This document shows positions 13,489 through 21,111 of a stretch of DNA of 32,210 bases, in pieces (position 1 is the stretch's first letter; each line of letters opens with the position of its first letter). The translations under genes and the position numbers were made by a program. Source of the stretch: CAYXRK01 sp964467615. GTDB lineage: Bacteria; Hydrogenedentota; Hydrogenedentia; Hydrogenedentales; GCA-2746185. Location of the stretch: the NCBI GenBank assembly GCA_964467615.1, contig CAYXRK010000033.1, positions 1 to 32,210 of the forward strand, in the 5' to 3' direction. A model generated the notes under the pieces. The model worked only from the letters and a program-made list of their open reading frames with translations. It did no database searches and was not told the origin of the DNA.

Positions 13489-14840
13489 TCGAGTTTGCCA
13501 TTCGCGGCGGCCGCGTGTACACGCCCGAGGGGCCGCGTCCCGGCGCGGTGTTCATCGAAAGCGGAAAGATCGTCGCGGTGGCGGGCATAGACGAGATACC
13601 CACCGGTACGCCGATCCGCGAGGCGGGCGATTGCGCGGTGATCCCGTCGTTGGTCGATTGCCACGTTCACGTCAACGAGCCCGGTCGCACCGAATGGGAG
13701 GGCTATTTGACCGCCACGCGCGCCGCGGCGGCGGGAGGCACAGGCACCATCGTCGATATGCCGTTGAATTGTTCGCCGGTCACGACCACACGGCGCGCGC
13801 TCAAGGCCAAGCTCGACGCGACCAAGGGAAAACTGTCAGTGGACGCTGCGTTTTGGGGCGGCGTCGTGCCCGGCAATCTCGCCGATCTTAAGCCGCTGGC
13901 CGAGGACGGGGTCGTGGGCTTTAAATGCTTCCTGACGCATTCGGGCATCGATGAATTTCCAAACGTGACGCGCGAGGATCTCGAGAGGGCCATGCCCGTC
14001 ATCGCTAGCCTGGGCCTGCCCTTGATCGTCCACGCCGAGCTTGATCCATGCGCCGCGGCGGGCGCCGATCCGCGCCTGTTTACCTCGTATCTGGCCTCGC
14101 GTCCAGGAGACATGGAGCTGCGCGCGATTCGGCTGATGATCGAGCTGTGCCGCAAGACCCGCTGCCGCACGCACATCGTGCACCTCTCCTGCGCCGAGGC
14201 CTTGCCCGAGATCGAGGCGGCCAAGGCCGAAGGTCTGCCCTTCACGGTGGAAACCTGTCCTCACTATTTGACCTTCGCTGCCGAGGACGTGCCGGAAGGT
14301 GCCACGCAGTTCAAGTGCGCTCCGCCCATCCGCTCCGCCGAGAACCGCGAGGCGCTGTGGAAGGGCTTGGGCCGAGGCGCGATCGATTTCGTCGTGTCCG
14401 ATCACTCGCCCTGCGCTCCAGAACTCAAGAAGCTCGAGGCCGGCGATTTTCTGGAAGCGTGGGGCGGGATCGCGGGGCTGCAGTTCGTCCTGCCGGCGGT
14501 TTGGAGCGGAGCCAAGCGCCGCAACTTCGAGCTGGAGGACGTGGTGCGCTGGACCTCGCGCAATACCGCCGATTTTACGGGGCTTAACGGCAAGGGCCGT
14601 CTTGAGAAGGGCCGCGATGCGGACATCGTGATCTTCGACGACGCTGCGTTGTTTGATTTATCTCCTCAATCCGTTCTGCACCGCCATCGCTTGACGCCGT
14701 ACGCGGGGCTGCGCCTGACCGGCGTCGTCGAGGCGCACTACCTGCGTGGCAAAATCATTTACGACAAAGGCGAGTTTCCCGCGCCTGGATCGGGACGGGC
14801 CCTGCTCAAAAGGAGCGAGACATGGATTTCGCGCAATTAA
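13485..14840 (+). CDS. allB: Allantoinase
   Basis: A 451-aa cytoplasmic cyclic amidohydrolase that opens the hydantoin ring of allantoin to allantoate. Binuclear metal-site residues are visible in family order: H60 and H62 (DCHVHVNEPGRTEWEG), K147 in GFKCFLTHSG (carbamylated Lys), H183 (VHAEL), H230/H233 (RTHIVHLSCAEAL) and D306 (DFVVSDHSPC). The EPGRTEWEG and CPHYLTF blocks point to allantoinase rather than dihydroorotase or hydantoinase. GTG start; its 3' end overlaps the allantoicase gene by 19 bases. Confidence 0.95.
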   Translation: MIEFAIRGGRVYTPEGPRPGAVFIESGKIVAVAGIDEIPTGTPIREAGDCAVIPSLVDCHVHVNEPGRTEWEGYLTATRAAAAGGTGTIVDMPLNCSPVTTTRRALKAKLDATKGKLSVDAAFWGGVVPGNLADLKPLAEDGVVGFKCFLTHSGIDEFPNVTREDLERAMPVIASLGLPLIVHAELDPCAAAGADPRLFTSYLASRPGDMELRAIRLMIELCRKTRCRTHIVHLSCAEALPEIEAAKAEGLPFTVETCPHYLTFAAEDVPEGATQFKCAPPIRSAENREALWKGLGRGAIDFVVSDHSPCAPELKKLEAGDFLEAWGGIAGLQFVLPAVWSGAKRRNFELEDVVRWTSRNTADFTGLNGKGRLEKGRDADIVIFDDAALFDLSPQSVLHRHRLTPYAGLRLTGVVEAHYLRGKIIYDKGEFPAPGSGRALLKRSETWISRN

Positions 14841-15778
14841 TCGACTTGGCGTCCTCTCGGGTCGGCGGCAAGGCCGTCGAGGCGAACGACGAGTTTTTCG
14901 CTCCGAAGGAGAATCTTCTCAAGCCCGCGAAGGCGATCTGGCTTGCCGACAAGTACACGGCCAAGGGCAAATGGATGGACGGCTGGGAAACGCGTCGCCG
15001 GCGCACGCCGGGCTGCGATTGGTGCGTGATCAAGCTGGGTTTGCGGGGCGTGATCAAGGGAGTCAACATCGACACCTCGTTTTTCACCGGCAACTACCCC
15101 TCGCACGCGAGCCTCGAGGCACGCGACGGCAAGGGGGCGTGGGTCGAGATTCTTCCCAAGACGGAGCTGAAGGGAAACGCGGACAATCTCCTGGCGGTTG
15201 CAGCCGGCAAGCCTTACGACCAGGTTCGTCTCAGCATCTTTCCCGACGGGGGCGTCGCCCGCCTGCGCGTGTTCGGCGACGTAGCGCCGGACTGGGCGAA
15301 GGTGCCCAAGAAGGCGGCGGTGGATCTGATCGCCGTTCAGTTCGGGGGACTGCCGCTTCTGGCCAGCGACATGCACTACTCACATCCTCAGAACCTGATC
15401 ATGCCCGGCCGGGCCAAGAACATGGGCGACGGCTGGGAAACCAAGCGCCGTCGGGGACCGGGCCACGACTGGGTCATATTGAAATTGGGCGCGCCGGGCG
15501 TGATCAAGAAGATCGAGGTCGACACCAACCACTTCAAGGGTAATTACCCCGACTCTTGTATGATCGAGGGCGTGCACAAGCCCGGGGCGTCCAGTTCCGA
15601 GCTGGCCGACGAGTTCACGCCTTGGGTTACGGTGCTTCCTCAGATCAAACTCTCGGCTCATAAGCGTCGCTTCTTTCAGAAGGAGATCGTGCCGCACGGT
15701 CCGATTACGCACGTGCGCCTCAATATCTATCCGGACGGCGGCGTGTCGCGTCTGCGATTGATCGGGGAACGCGCATGA
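14822..15778 (+). CDS. alc: Allantoicase (allantoate amidinohydrolase, urea-forming)
   Basis: A 318-aa enzyme that hydrolyses allantoate to ureidoglycolate and urea. The internal duplication typical of allantoicase is plain. The first half has MDGWETRRRRTPGCDWCVIK, GVIKGVNIDTSFFTGNYPS and VRLSIFPDGGVARLRVFG. The second half repeats it as GDGWETKRRRGPGHDWVILK, GVIKKIEVDTNHFKGNYPD and VRLNIYPDGGVSRLRLIG. AGGAG 7 nt before the ATG marks the start. Choosing allantoicase over the AllC-type amidohydrolase means urea, not ammonia, is released at this step. The stop overlaps the lipoprotein start (ATGA). Confidence 0.96.
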   Translation: MDFAQLIDLASSRVGGKAVEANDEFFAPKENLLKPAKAIWLADKYTAKGKWMDGWETRRRRTPGCDWCVIKLGLRGVIKGVNIDTSFFTGNYPSHASLEARDGKGAWVEILPKTELKGNADNLLAVAAGKPYDQVRLSIFPDGGVARLRVFGDVAPDWAKVPKKAAVDLIAVQFGGLPLLASDMHYSHPQNLIMPGRAKNMGDGWETKRRRGPGHDWVILKLGAPGVIKKIEVDTNHFKGNYPDSCMIEGVHKPGASSSELADEFTPWVTVLPQIKLSAHKRRFFQKEIVPHGPITHVRLNIYPDGGVSRLRLIGERA

Positions 15779-16185
15779 AGATATATTTCTTTGTCGTTCT
15801 AGTCTTGTCCGCCTGCGCCGCGCCGCGCGCGGTCGAGCGAGAAAAATTTCCCGTCCGAGTTTGCGTTAAGTGGAGTAAGGACATCCCCGAGGCGCAGGCG
15901 ACGGGCGAATCCCTATTTTCTTCCGTGACGCGCGTGCCGAGCGTCAATTCATCGAAGGATTGCGACGTCGTCATTGAGACCGAGGAGTTCGGCGTGGGGT
16001 GGCTGATGAGCGCCTACATGAAAGAAGCCGTTCTCTCGCCTTGCGGCAAGAAGTTGGGGCGCTACTCGTTCCGCTACAAAGGCGATCAATGGCAGGCTAA
16101 GTTGATGACGGGTTTATACAGCTTTTTATCCAAACATCCCGAAGCGATGAATGCAGGTAAGGATTGTGGTGATGACTCTCGCTGA
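15775..16185 (+). CDS. Small predicted lipoprotein in the ureide operon
   Basis: 136 aa. The N-terminus MKIYFFVVLVLSACAAP has a short basic-hydrophobic stretch and the lipobox LSAC, so cleavage before Cys14 and lipidation are predicted. The mature part has four more cysteines (C29, C63, C89, C131), possibly disulfide-bonded, and no family I recognise. It overlaps allantoicase by four bases and the OHCU decarboxylase gene by 14 bases from its ATG at 16172, so it is fully built into the operon. A membrane-surface role in substrate capture or transport is only an inference. Confidence 0.75.
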   Translation: MKIYFFVVLVLSACAAPRAVEREKFPVRVCVKWSKDIPEAQATGESLFSSVTRVPSVNSSKDCDVVIETEEFGVGWLMSAYMKEAVLSPCGKKLGRYSFRYKGDQWQAKLMTGLYSFLSKHPEAMNAGKDCGDDSR

Positions 16186-16651
16186 GTTGAACTCTTTGCC
16201 GTCCGATGGGGCCCACGCGGAGATGCTTCGTTGTTGTGGTTCTCGACGATGGGTGGATTTAATGGTTGGTCAACGTCCTTTTAAAAATAAAAAGGCGCTT
16301 CTTGTCGCGGCAGACGAAGCATGGGCCAAGACCGATGAAAATGATTGGCTCGAGGCGTTTTCCAGTCATCCTCGTATTGGTGGTGCCGCCACAACCGCCT
16401 GGGCCAGGAGCGAGCAGGCGTCCGTCGCCGCCGCTGATAAGAGTGTGGTCGACGCCTTAGCGCGAGGAAACGCCGAATATGAGGCCAAGTTCGGCCACAT
16501 CTTCATTGTTTGCGCAACTGGAAAACATGCCGCCGCGATGCTGGATTTGCTCAAATCCCGTCTAGGCAACGATCCCAAGATCGAGAAGCGCATAGCCGCC
16601 GCCGAGCAGGCCAAGATCACCAAGATCCGATTGGAGAAATTACTCTCATGA
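16172..16651 (+). CDS. uraD: OHCU decarboxylase
   Basis: 2-oxo-4-hydroxy-4-carboxy-5-ureidoimidazoline decarboxylase, 159 aa, makes (S)-allantoin in the third step after urate. Catalytic residues are visible: H66 in SSHPRIGG and E81 in ARSEQASV; FGHIFIVCATGKHAAAMLDLLKSRL is the conserved C-terminal helix block. Two starts are possible; ATG 16172 is preferred over ATG 16151 because it starts at the family N-terminus (LAELNSLPSDGAHAEM) with AAGGA upstream. The stop overlaps the next ATG. Confidence 0.94.
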   Translation: MTLAELNSLPSDGAHAEMLRCCGSRRWVDLMVGQRPFKNKKALLVAADEAWAKTDENDWLEAFSSHPRIGGAATTAWARSEQASVAAADKSVVDALARGNAEYEAKFGHIFIVCATGKHAAAMLDLLKSRLGNDPKIEKRIAAAEQAKITKIRLEKLLS

Positions 16652-16983
16652 GCGCGATCACCACCCACGTTCTCGACACCTCGACCGGCCGTCCCGCCTC
16701 GGGCGTGCCGCTCATCCTTGCCAAGGCGAGCGGCGGCGGCTGGAAAAACGCGGGCCGGGGACTGACCGATCTCGATGGGCGCTGCAAGACCCTGCTGAAA
16801 AAAGGGCCGTTGAAAAAGGGCGTCTATCGCCTGACCTTCGGCGTGTCGGCGTACTTCAAGCGCGCGCGCCAGACCGCCTTCTATCCCTCGGTGTCCATCA
16901 TCTTCCAGGTCCGCGACTCGCGGCACCATCACGTGCCGCTGCTGCTCTCGCCCTGGGGCTACTCCACCTACCGCGGCAGTTGA
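16648..16983 (+). CDS. uraH: 5-Hydroxyisourate hydrolase (transthyretin-related)
   Basis: A 111-aa homotetrameric enzyme that hydrolyses 5-hydroxyisourate to OHCU. It has ITTHVLDTSTGRPASGVPL at the start, the central HHHVPLLLSPWGYSTYRGS and the diagnostic C-terminal YRGS. There is no periplasmic signal, so it acts in the cytoplasm with the rest of the operon. The start at 16648 (ATGA overlap) is firm; the frame is open further upstream only as read-through. Last gene of the ureide operon. Confidence 0.96.
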   Translation: MSAITTHVLDTSTGRPASGVPLILAKASGGGWKNAGRGLTDLDGRCKTLLKKGPLKKGVYRLTFGVSAYFKRARQTAFYPSVSIIFQVRDSRHHHVPLLLSPWGYSTYRGS

Positions 16984-16996
16984 GTTTCGCGCGGAC

Positions 16997-17058
16997 TTAT
17001 CCACTCCATTCACAGGCCCACTGTCGTCAACAACAGTGAAAGTGCCCCTTGTGGATAA
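16997..17058. other. Convergent intergenic gap with two DnaA-box-like 9-mers and a hairpin
   Basis: The 105-base gap between uraH and the symporter holds TTATCCACT at 16997-17005 (plus) and TTATCCACA on the minus strand at 17050-17058, the latter a perfect DnaA-box consensus. Between them lies an inverted repeat CACTGT / ACAGTG (17019-17038, 8-nt loop), which could be a shared terminator for the two converging genes. Confidence 0.4.
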
Positions 17059-17088
17059 CTCGCAAAACTTGAATTTTCCTACTGTCCG

Positions 17089-18345
17089 CTAGATCGCTTG
17101 ACGGTTCTCACCGTCGGCGATGACATGCGAGGGCGCCTGGTCGAAGCGGTTGCCTTCCCACCGGTCGAGCAGGATCGAGACCATCATGTCGGAAAGCACG
17201 TTGACCACGGAGCGGGCGCGCGCGAGGATCCAGTCGACGGTGAGCAGCAGCGGCAGGATCTCAAGCGGCAGACCGACGGTGGCAAGCACCAGCGACAGGG
17301 AAACGAAACCGGCTTCGGGAACGCCCGCGATACCCATCGCGGCGACGAGGCAGGCGATGGCCGCGGTGATTTGCTGAGCCAACGATAGGTCCAAGCCGTG
17401 CGCCTGGGCGACGAAGAGCACGGCCATCGCCTCGTACAAAATGATGCCGTCGTTGTTGAGGTTGGTGCCCACGCAGGCGCCCAGCGCCGAGGATCCTTTG
17501 GACACGCCCAGCCGGTCCAGTGCCTTGAGCGTGACGGGCAAAGTCGCCAGGCTTGAGTTGGCGCCGGCGGCGTAGATGACGGGCTCACGCGCGGCTTGCC
17601 AGAAGCGCGGCAGGCTGAGGCGGGCAAAAAACACCAGCCAGAGCTGGTAGGTGATCAGCGGATGAAGGACGAGGCCCAGCAGCCCCACGCCCACGTAGGC
17701 GGCCAGTCCGCGCAGCGGGGCAAGGCCGTGCTCTCCGACCGCCTTAGTCACGACCGCGAAGACAGCCAAAGGCACCAAGGCGATGATCCAGCCGAGGATG
17801 GTCTCCATGGCACTCTGCAGCAGTTCGAAGGCGCGCTCGAGGTCTTGAGTGCCTTCGCCGGCGTTCTTGAGCTTGCGCAGCGCCAAGCCGAGCAGCAGCG
17901 ACATGAGCACCAACGGCAGCATGGAGTTGTCGGCGAAAGGCTGCACGAGACTGGACGGCACGAACCCCGATAATACCTTGAGGGGTTCCAATCGCTGAGC
18001 CGTAGGGATGGTGGCGCCCGCCGGCGTGGCCATCTGCGACAGATGAGCGCCGGGCTTAAGTGCGTTGGACAGCGCCAGGCCGAAGCCGAGTGCTACCGTC
18101 GCGTTGAACATGGCGAGCGCCAGCATGCGCAGGCCGCTGCGCGCGTTGACCTGTGCCGTGAGTACGGCGTTGACGATGGCCAGCATGAGCAGTGGGGTGG
18201 CCGCCACCTTGATCGCCTGAATGACGAGTTTGCCGATCTCGCCCAGCGGCGCGGCCGATTTTCCCGCTACGGCGCCCAACGCCACGCCCGCGGCCAGGCC
18301 GATCAGGATTTGAGTCGTCAGGGACAGACGCACGGACTTCGTCAT
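17089..18345 (-). CDS. DAACS-family cation:carboxylate symporter (GltP/DctA-like)
   Basis: A 418-aa inner-membrane secondary transporter. Elevator-transporter landmarks are present: hairpin 1 serine-rich tip NSSLATLP (263-270), TM7 GTNLNNDGIILYE (293-305) where homologues have NMDGT, and hairpin 2 GIAGVPEAG. TM8 is DWILARARSVVNVLSD. There R378 aligns with the residue that binds the substrate side-chain carboxylate in GltPh, but A375 replaces the Asp that binds the amino group. This fits a non-amino di- or monocarboxylate rather than glutamate or aspartate. Flanked on both sides by purine-degradation operons, allantoate, ureidoglycolate, glyoxylate or C4-dicarboxylates are candidate substrates (inference). 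Confidence 0.88.
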   Translation of the reverse strand: MTKSVRLSLTTQILIGLAAGVALGAVAGKSAAPLGEIGKLVIQAIKVAATPLLMLAIVNAVLTAQVNARSGLRMLALAMFNATVALGFGLALSNALKPGAHLSQMATPAGATIPTAQRLEPLKVLSGFVPSSLVQPFADNSMLPLVLMSLLLGLALRKLKNAGEGTQDLERAFELLQSAMETILGWIIALVPLAVFAVVTKAVGEHGLAPLRGLAAYVGVGLLGLVLHPLITYQLWLVFFARLSLPRFWQAAREPVIYAAGANSSLATLPVTLKALDRLGVSKGSSALGACVGTNLNNDGIILYEAMAVLFVAQAHGLDLSLAQQITAAIACLVAAMGIAGVPEAGFVSLSLVLATVGLPLEILPLLLTVDWILARARSVVNVLSDMMVSILLDRWEGNRFDQAPSHVIADGENRQAI

Positions 18346-18352
18346 GGCCGAG

Positions 18353-18358
18353 ATTCTA
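18353..18358 (-). promoter_or_regulatory. -10 box TAGAAT of the symporter gene
   Basis: Minus-strand TAGAAT ends 7 nt before the ATG at 18345, without a Shine-Dalgarno. Box and spacing are identical to those in front of xdhC, so the two may be expressed in the same way. Confidence 0.45.
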
Positions 18359-18366
18359 CTTCATCG

Positions 18367-18381
18367 TAGGACCTTGGGGCC
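18367..18381 (+). other. TAGGACCTTGGGGCC motif with flanking hairpins
   Basis: Near-copy of the 15-mer at 1218-1232. Here GGACC pairs with GGTCC 17 bases downstream, and AGAC-TTC-GTCT forms a further small hairpin at about 18400-18410. It lies in the 147-base divergent gap between the symporter and the small secreted protein, possibly in the leader of the latter. Confidence 0.3.
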
Positions 18382-18492
18382 AAAAACGGTGGGTCCAAAG
18401 ACTTCGTCTAAAAAGGCCATCCGGTACCGAGGCATTTTGAAAAAATTCACTATCATAGTCGAGTCATTTCGGACAAACGACAGGAGATGAAA

Positions 18493-18945
18493 ATGAATTT
18501 ATTCACGAGAGGAATGCTGGCGGTGGTGTTGGCCGCCATGACGTGCGTCGCGGCCTCGGCCGACGAAGTCAAAGTCGAAATCCCGAAGACGAAGAACATC
18601 ACGATGACGATCACGGCTGAATCGATTGAAAAAGTCAGCGATTCTGACGGGAAAGCGGCGTTCGCCGTGATTCACATGCCCGTGCTCAAATTCAGCTCGC
18701 CGCTTATTCTGGACCGTGCCGAATATAAGAGGACGCGTTTTTTCGCTACGTCCGAGAATGGAAATGTGTTGTGTAATGTGTTCGGTTTTGGTGCGTATGT
18801 TGAGAAGTCTTCCAATGATTTTGCCCCTAATAACTATAACTGCGAGGTTCTTGCGGGATTTAAGGGCGATTCTCGAGAGATCATTTTCAGAAGTTGTGGT
18901 TCAAACCAATCATATTGGCGTCGGGTTACCTGCGCTATCCCGTAA
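18493..18945 (+). CDS. Small secreted protein of unknown function
   Basis: 150 aa from the ATG at 18493. The N-terminus MNLFTRGMLAVVLAAMTCVAASADE is a clear Sec signal peptide with cleavage after ASA. The mature part (~125 aa) is beta-rich, carries four cysteines likely to form disulfides, and has no family I know. The start at 18493 is preferred over ATG 18487 because AGGAG lies 6 nt before it and directly against the other. The 3' half is AT-richer than the flanking genes. It ends 4 bases from the convergent aldolase gene. It is inserted between the symporter and the dehydrogenase operon, and a purine role is not supported. Confidence 0.7.
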   Translation: MNLFTRGMLAVVLAAMTCVAASADEVKVEIPKTKNITMTITAESIEKVSDSDGKAAFAVIHMPVLKFSSPLILDRAEYKRTRFFATSENGNVLCNVFGFGAYVEKSSNDFAPNNYNCEVLAGFKGDSREIIFRSCGSNQSYWRRVTCAIP

Positions 18946-18949
18946 CTTT

Positions 18950-20251
18950 TTACTTTCGGCGACCTTCGAGGATCTTTAGGAAGGACCGGCTCTCGAACTC
19001 GGCCGGCGTGAGTCCTGTGGCCGAGGCTTCTGTCTCGGTGATCGCGCCGCAGTTGCGCGCGCGCAGGAAGTAATTGAGCAGGCCTTGGCCGGTGGCGGCG
19101 TCGTCGAACACGTCGCCGACCATAGTCGCCTGGGCGGCCTTTTCGATGAAGTTCTTCAGGCGCGCGGTCGCGGCGGGCAGGCCGCCGCGGAAGAAGGCGT
19201 ACACCGCGCCGTAGCGCGGGGGCAACTGCGCCGGGTGAAGGTCCCCGCCCTGGGAGAAGCCGGTGGCTAGGGAATGCGTCGCGTGGTCGTAGTGAAGTTT
19301 CCAGGCGCGGTGCACGATCTCGGCATTATCTCCGACCGGCATGACGTTGGTGGCGCCGTCGGAGAGATTGACCCCGGTCCCGGCTAAGGTCACTTGCATC
19401 ACGTGCTTGGCGAAATCGCAGGACAGATGATCCATGCGCTGGTGAGCCGCGGTGATGTTGCAGGAAGCTGTGTAGTCGTAGGTGCCGAAGTGCGCGCTCG
19501 TGCACCGGCCGCCCAGAGCGTCGACCATCGCGCGCAGGGGTGCTGTCCCATCGAAGCCGATGATCGACTGGGGCGTCTCGACCATGAGCTCGACCTTGAT
19601 GGTATGGGGTTTGAGCTTCTTCTTTTTCTCAAACGAATCGAGAAGTTTGGCGAGAGCGGCGGCCTGCCCGGGATGGACGATCTTGGGGAGCGTCACGTAG
19701 AACGGGTCGGGGAGACGTCCTTTCGTCAGGCGGACCAAGGTGGTCAGAAAAATATCCATAGTCCGGGCGGAACGAACGGCTAATTCATTAGAAAATGTCT
19801 TGATGCGTATGCCGATGAAAGGGGGCAAGGTCCCCTCTTCCAAGCCTTTGGCGACCTCATGCGCCGCGGAGACCGCGTGCCCGTCTTCTTCCGGGTCCAG
19901 GCGGTTGCCGTAGCCGTCCTCGAAATCGATGCGGAAATCCTCGACGGCCTCGCGCTTGAGCTTCTCGACGACGCGTTCGTAGACAGTGGACGCCAACGCC
20001 TCGTCCATTCCGACCGCGCGGGCGAACGTCATGGCGTCCGCGCCGTAGCGCGACAACGCTCTCAAGGAAAGTTCGCCCAGCTTCTTAGCCGTGTCGGATT
20101 TGAAGAGGTGGGCGCCGCCGTAGACGGTATGCACCGGCTGGCGGCCGAACGAATCGCCGGGGTAGCGCTTCATATGAAGCATGTTTTGTTTTGTCAGCGC
20201 CGTGAAAGCCGTCTTGTAGACTTTTGAATCGAGAGTGGTCAGGGGCTTCAT
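18950..20251 (-). CDS. HpcH/HpaI-CitE-like aldolase/lyase (DUF6986 type)
   Basis: 433 aa, resembling the family annotated as DUF6986 or 'phosphoenolpyruvate kinase / aldolase'. TIM-barrel metal-site blocks are visible: EDFRIDFEDGYGNR (about 103-116), IGIRIKTFS, VELMVETPQSIIGFDG with the metal-binding Glu, and HFGTYDYTASCNI. HPAQLPPRYGAVYAFFR near the end matches the HPxQ block of malyl-CoA lyase/CitE relatives. It overlaps the xanthine dehydrogenase FAD-subunit gene by four bases and is the last gene of that operon. Related enzymes condense glyoxylate or pyruvate with a CoA ester or aldehyde, so a role in handling purine-derived glyoxylate is a reasonable guess but untested. Confidence 0.75.
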   Translation of the reverse strand: MKPLTTLDSKVYKTAFTALTKQNMLHMKRYPGDSFGRQPVHTVYGGAHLFKSDTAKKLGELSLRALSRYGADAMTFARAVGMDEALASTVYERVVEKLKREAVEDFRIDFEDGYGNRLDPEEDGHAVSAAHEVAKGLEEGTLPPFIGIRIKTFSNELAVRSARTMDIFLTTLVRLTKGRLPDPFYVTLPKIVHPGQAAALAKLLDSFEKKKKLKPHTIKVELMVETPQSIIGFDGTAPLRAMVDALGGRCTSAHFGTYDYTASCNITAAHQRMDHLSCDFAKHVMQVTLAGTGVNLSDGATNVMPVGDNAEIVHRAWKLHYDHATHSLATGFSQGGDLHPAQLPPRYGAVYAFFRGGLPAATARLKNFIEKAAQATMVGDVFDDAATGQGLLNYFLRARNCGAITETEASATGLTPAEFESRSFLKILEGRRK

Positions 20252-21111
20252 TTCAATTGTCCTGTCAGGAATGCGATGAGGATGTTGCGCGACACTGTCA
20301 GACGATAGTCGCGCGTGGAGCGGATGTCGTCGATAGGCGATACGTTGCCTGCCAAGAACTCGGCGGCCGCGGCCGCCGTCTCGCCGTTGAGGACCCGCCC
20401 GTTGAGAAACGCTTCCGCGTCGCGCAGGCGGCGCACCGTGGGAGCCAAACTGCCGAAGGCGAGGCGAACCTCTTCGACGACCCCTTTTTTATTCTGCCAA
20501 AGAAGACCGGCGAACATGGTTTTAGAGATAGATTGGGCGGCACGTGTCCCGACCTTGCGGAAAACGGCGCGAGTCGGCTTACGGACGAACGGCAACGAGA
20601 TCTTCTCAATGAGCTCGCCCGGCTTAAGCGTGGTTTTCTTCACGCCCGCGAAGATCTCTGATATAGGGATGTCGCGAGGGCCGGCGGCGCCGAGTGCGCG
20701 CACCGTCGCCTGATAGACGGCCAGCGCGGGGAATGTATCGCCGGCCGGCGAGGCATTGGCGATGTTGCCGCCGATGGTCCCACGGTTCTGTATCTGGGCC
20801 GCGCCCACCGTGGCGCAGGCCGCGACGAGAAGGGGGAAGCGCTCGCGCAGGACCGGATGCGCCTGGATCTGCGCGTGAGTGACCAGGCTTCCCAGTTCGA
20901 CGCCCTCTTTGACGACGCGGATTTTCCGCCACTCGGACACGCGGGACAAGTCGAGCACCGGACGTCCGTTCAGCAGCCCCATGTTCCAACCCACCATGAG
21001 ATCGGTGCCGCCGGCCAACGGCAGCGCGTTCGGAATCTTGGCGTAAGTCGCAACGGCCTCGGCCGCGGAACGAGGAGAGAGCACCGTCATCGACTTCGCG
21101 TCGCCCCTCAT
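20248..21111 (-). CDS. Xanthine dehydrogenase FAD-binding subunit
   Basis: A 287-aa medium subunit of the molybdenum hydroxylase, which carries electrons from the iron-sulfur centres to FAD and NAD+. The two FAD-binding loops are PLAGGTDLM (31-39) and TIGGNIANASPAGDT (111-125). The C-terminal CO_deh_flav_C-like domain follows from about residue 175. Start and stop both overlap neighbours by four bases (ATGA), so it is translated in step with the other subunits. Confidence 0.94.
   Translation of the reverse strand: MRGDAKSMTVLSPRSAAEAVATYAKIPNALPLAGGTDLMVGWNMGLLNGRPVLDLSRVSEWRKIRVVKEGVELGSLVTHAQIQAHPVLRERFPLLVAACATVGAAQIQNRGTIGGNIANASPAGDTFPALAVYQATVRALGAAGPRDIPISEIFAGVKKTTLKPGELIEKISLPFVRKPTRAVFRKVGTRAAQSISKTMFAGLLWQNKKGVVEEVRLAFGSLAPTVRRLRDAEAFLNGRVLNGETAAAAAEFLAGNVSPIDDIRSTRDYRLTVSRNILIAFLTGQLK

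Noticed and set aside
15775..16185. Lipoprotein as the missing uricase or ureidoglycolate enzyme
   Set aside because: Too short, lipidated and without cofactor or active-site motifs of any known uricase or ureidoglycolate lyase.
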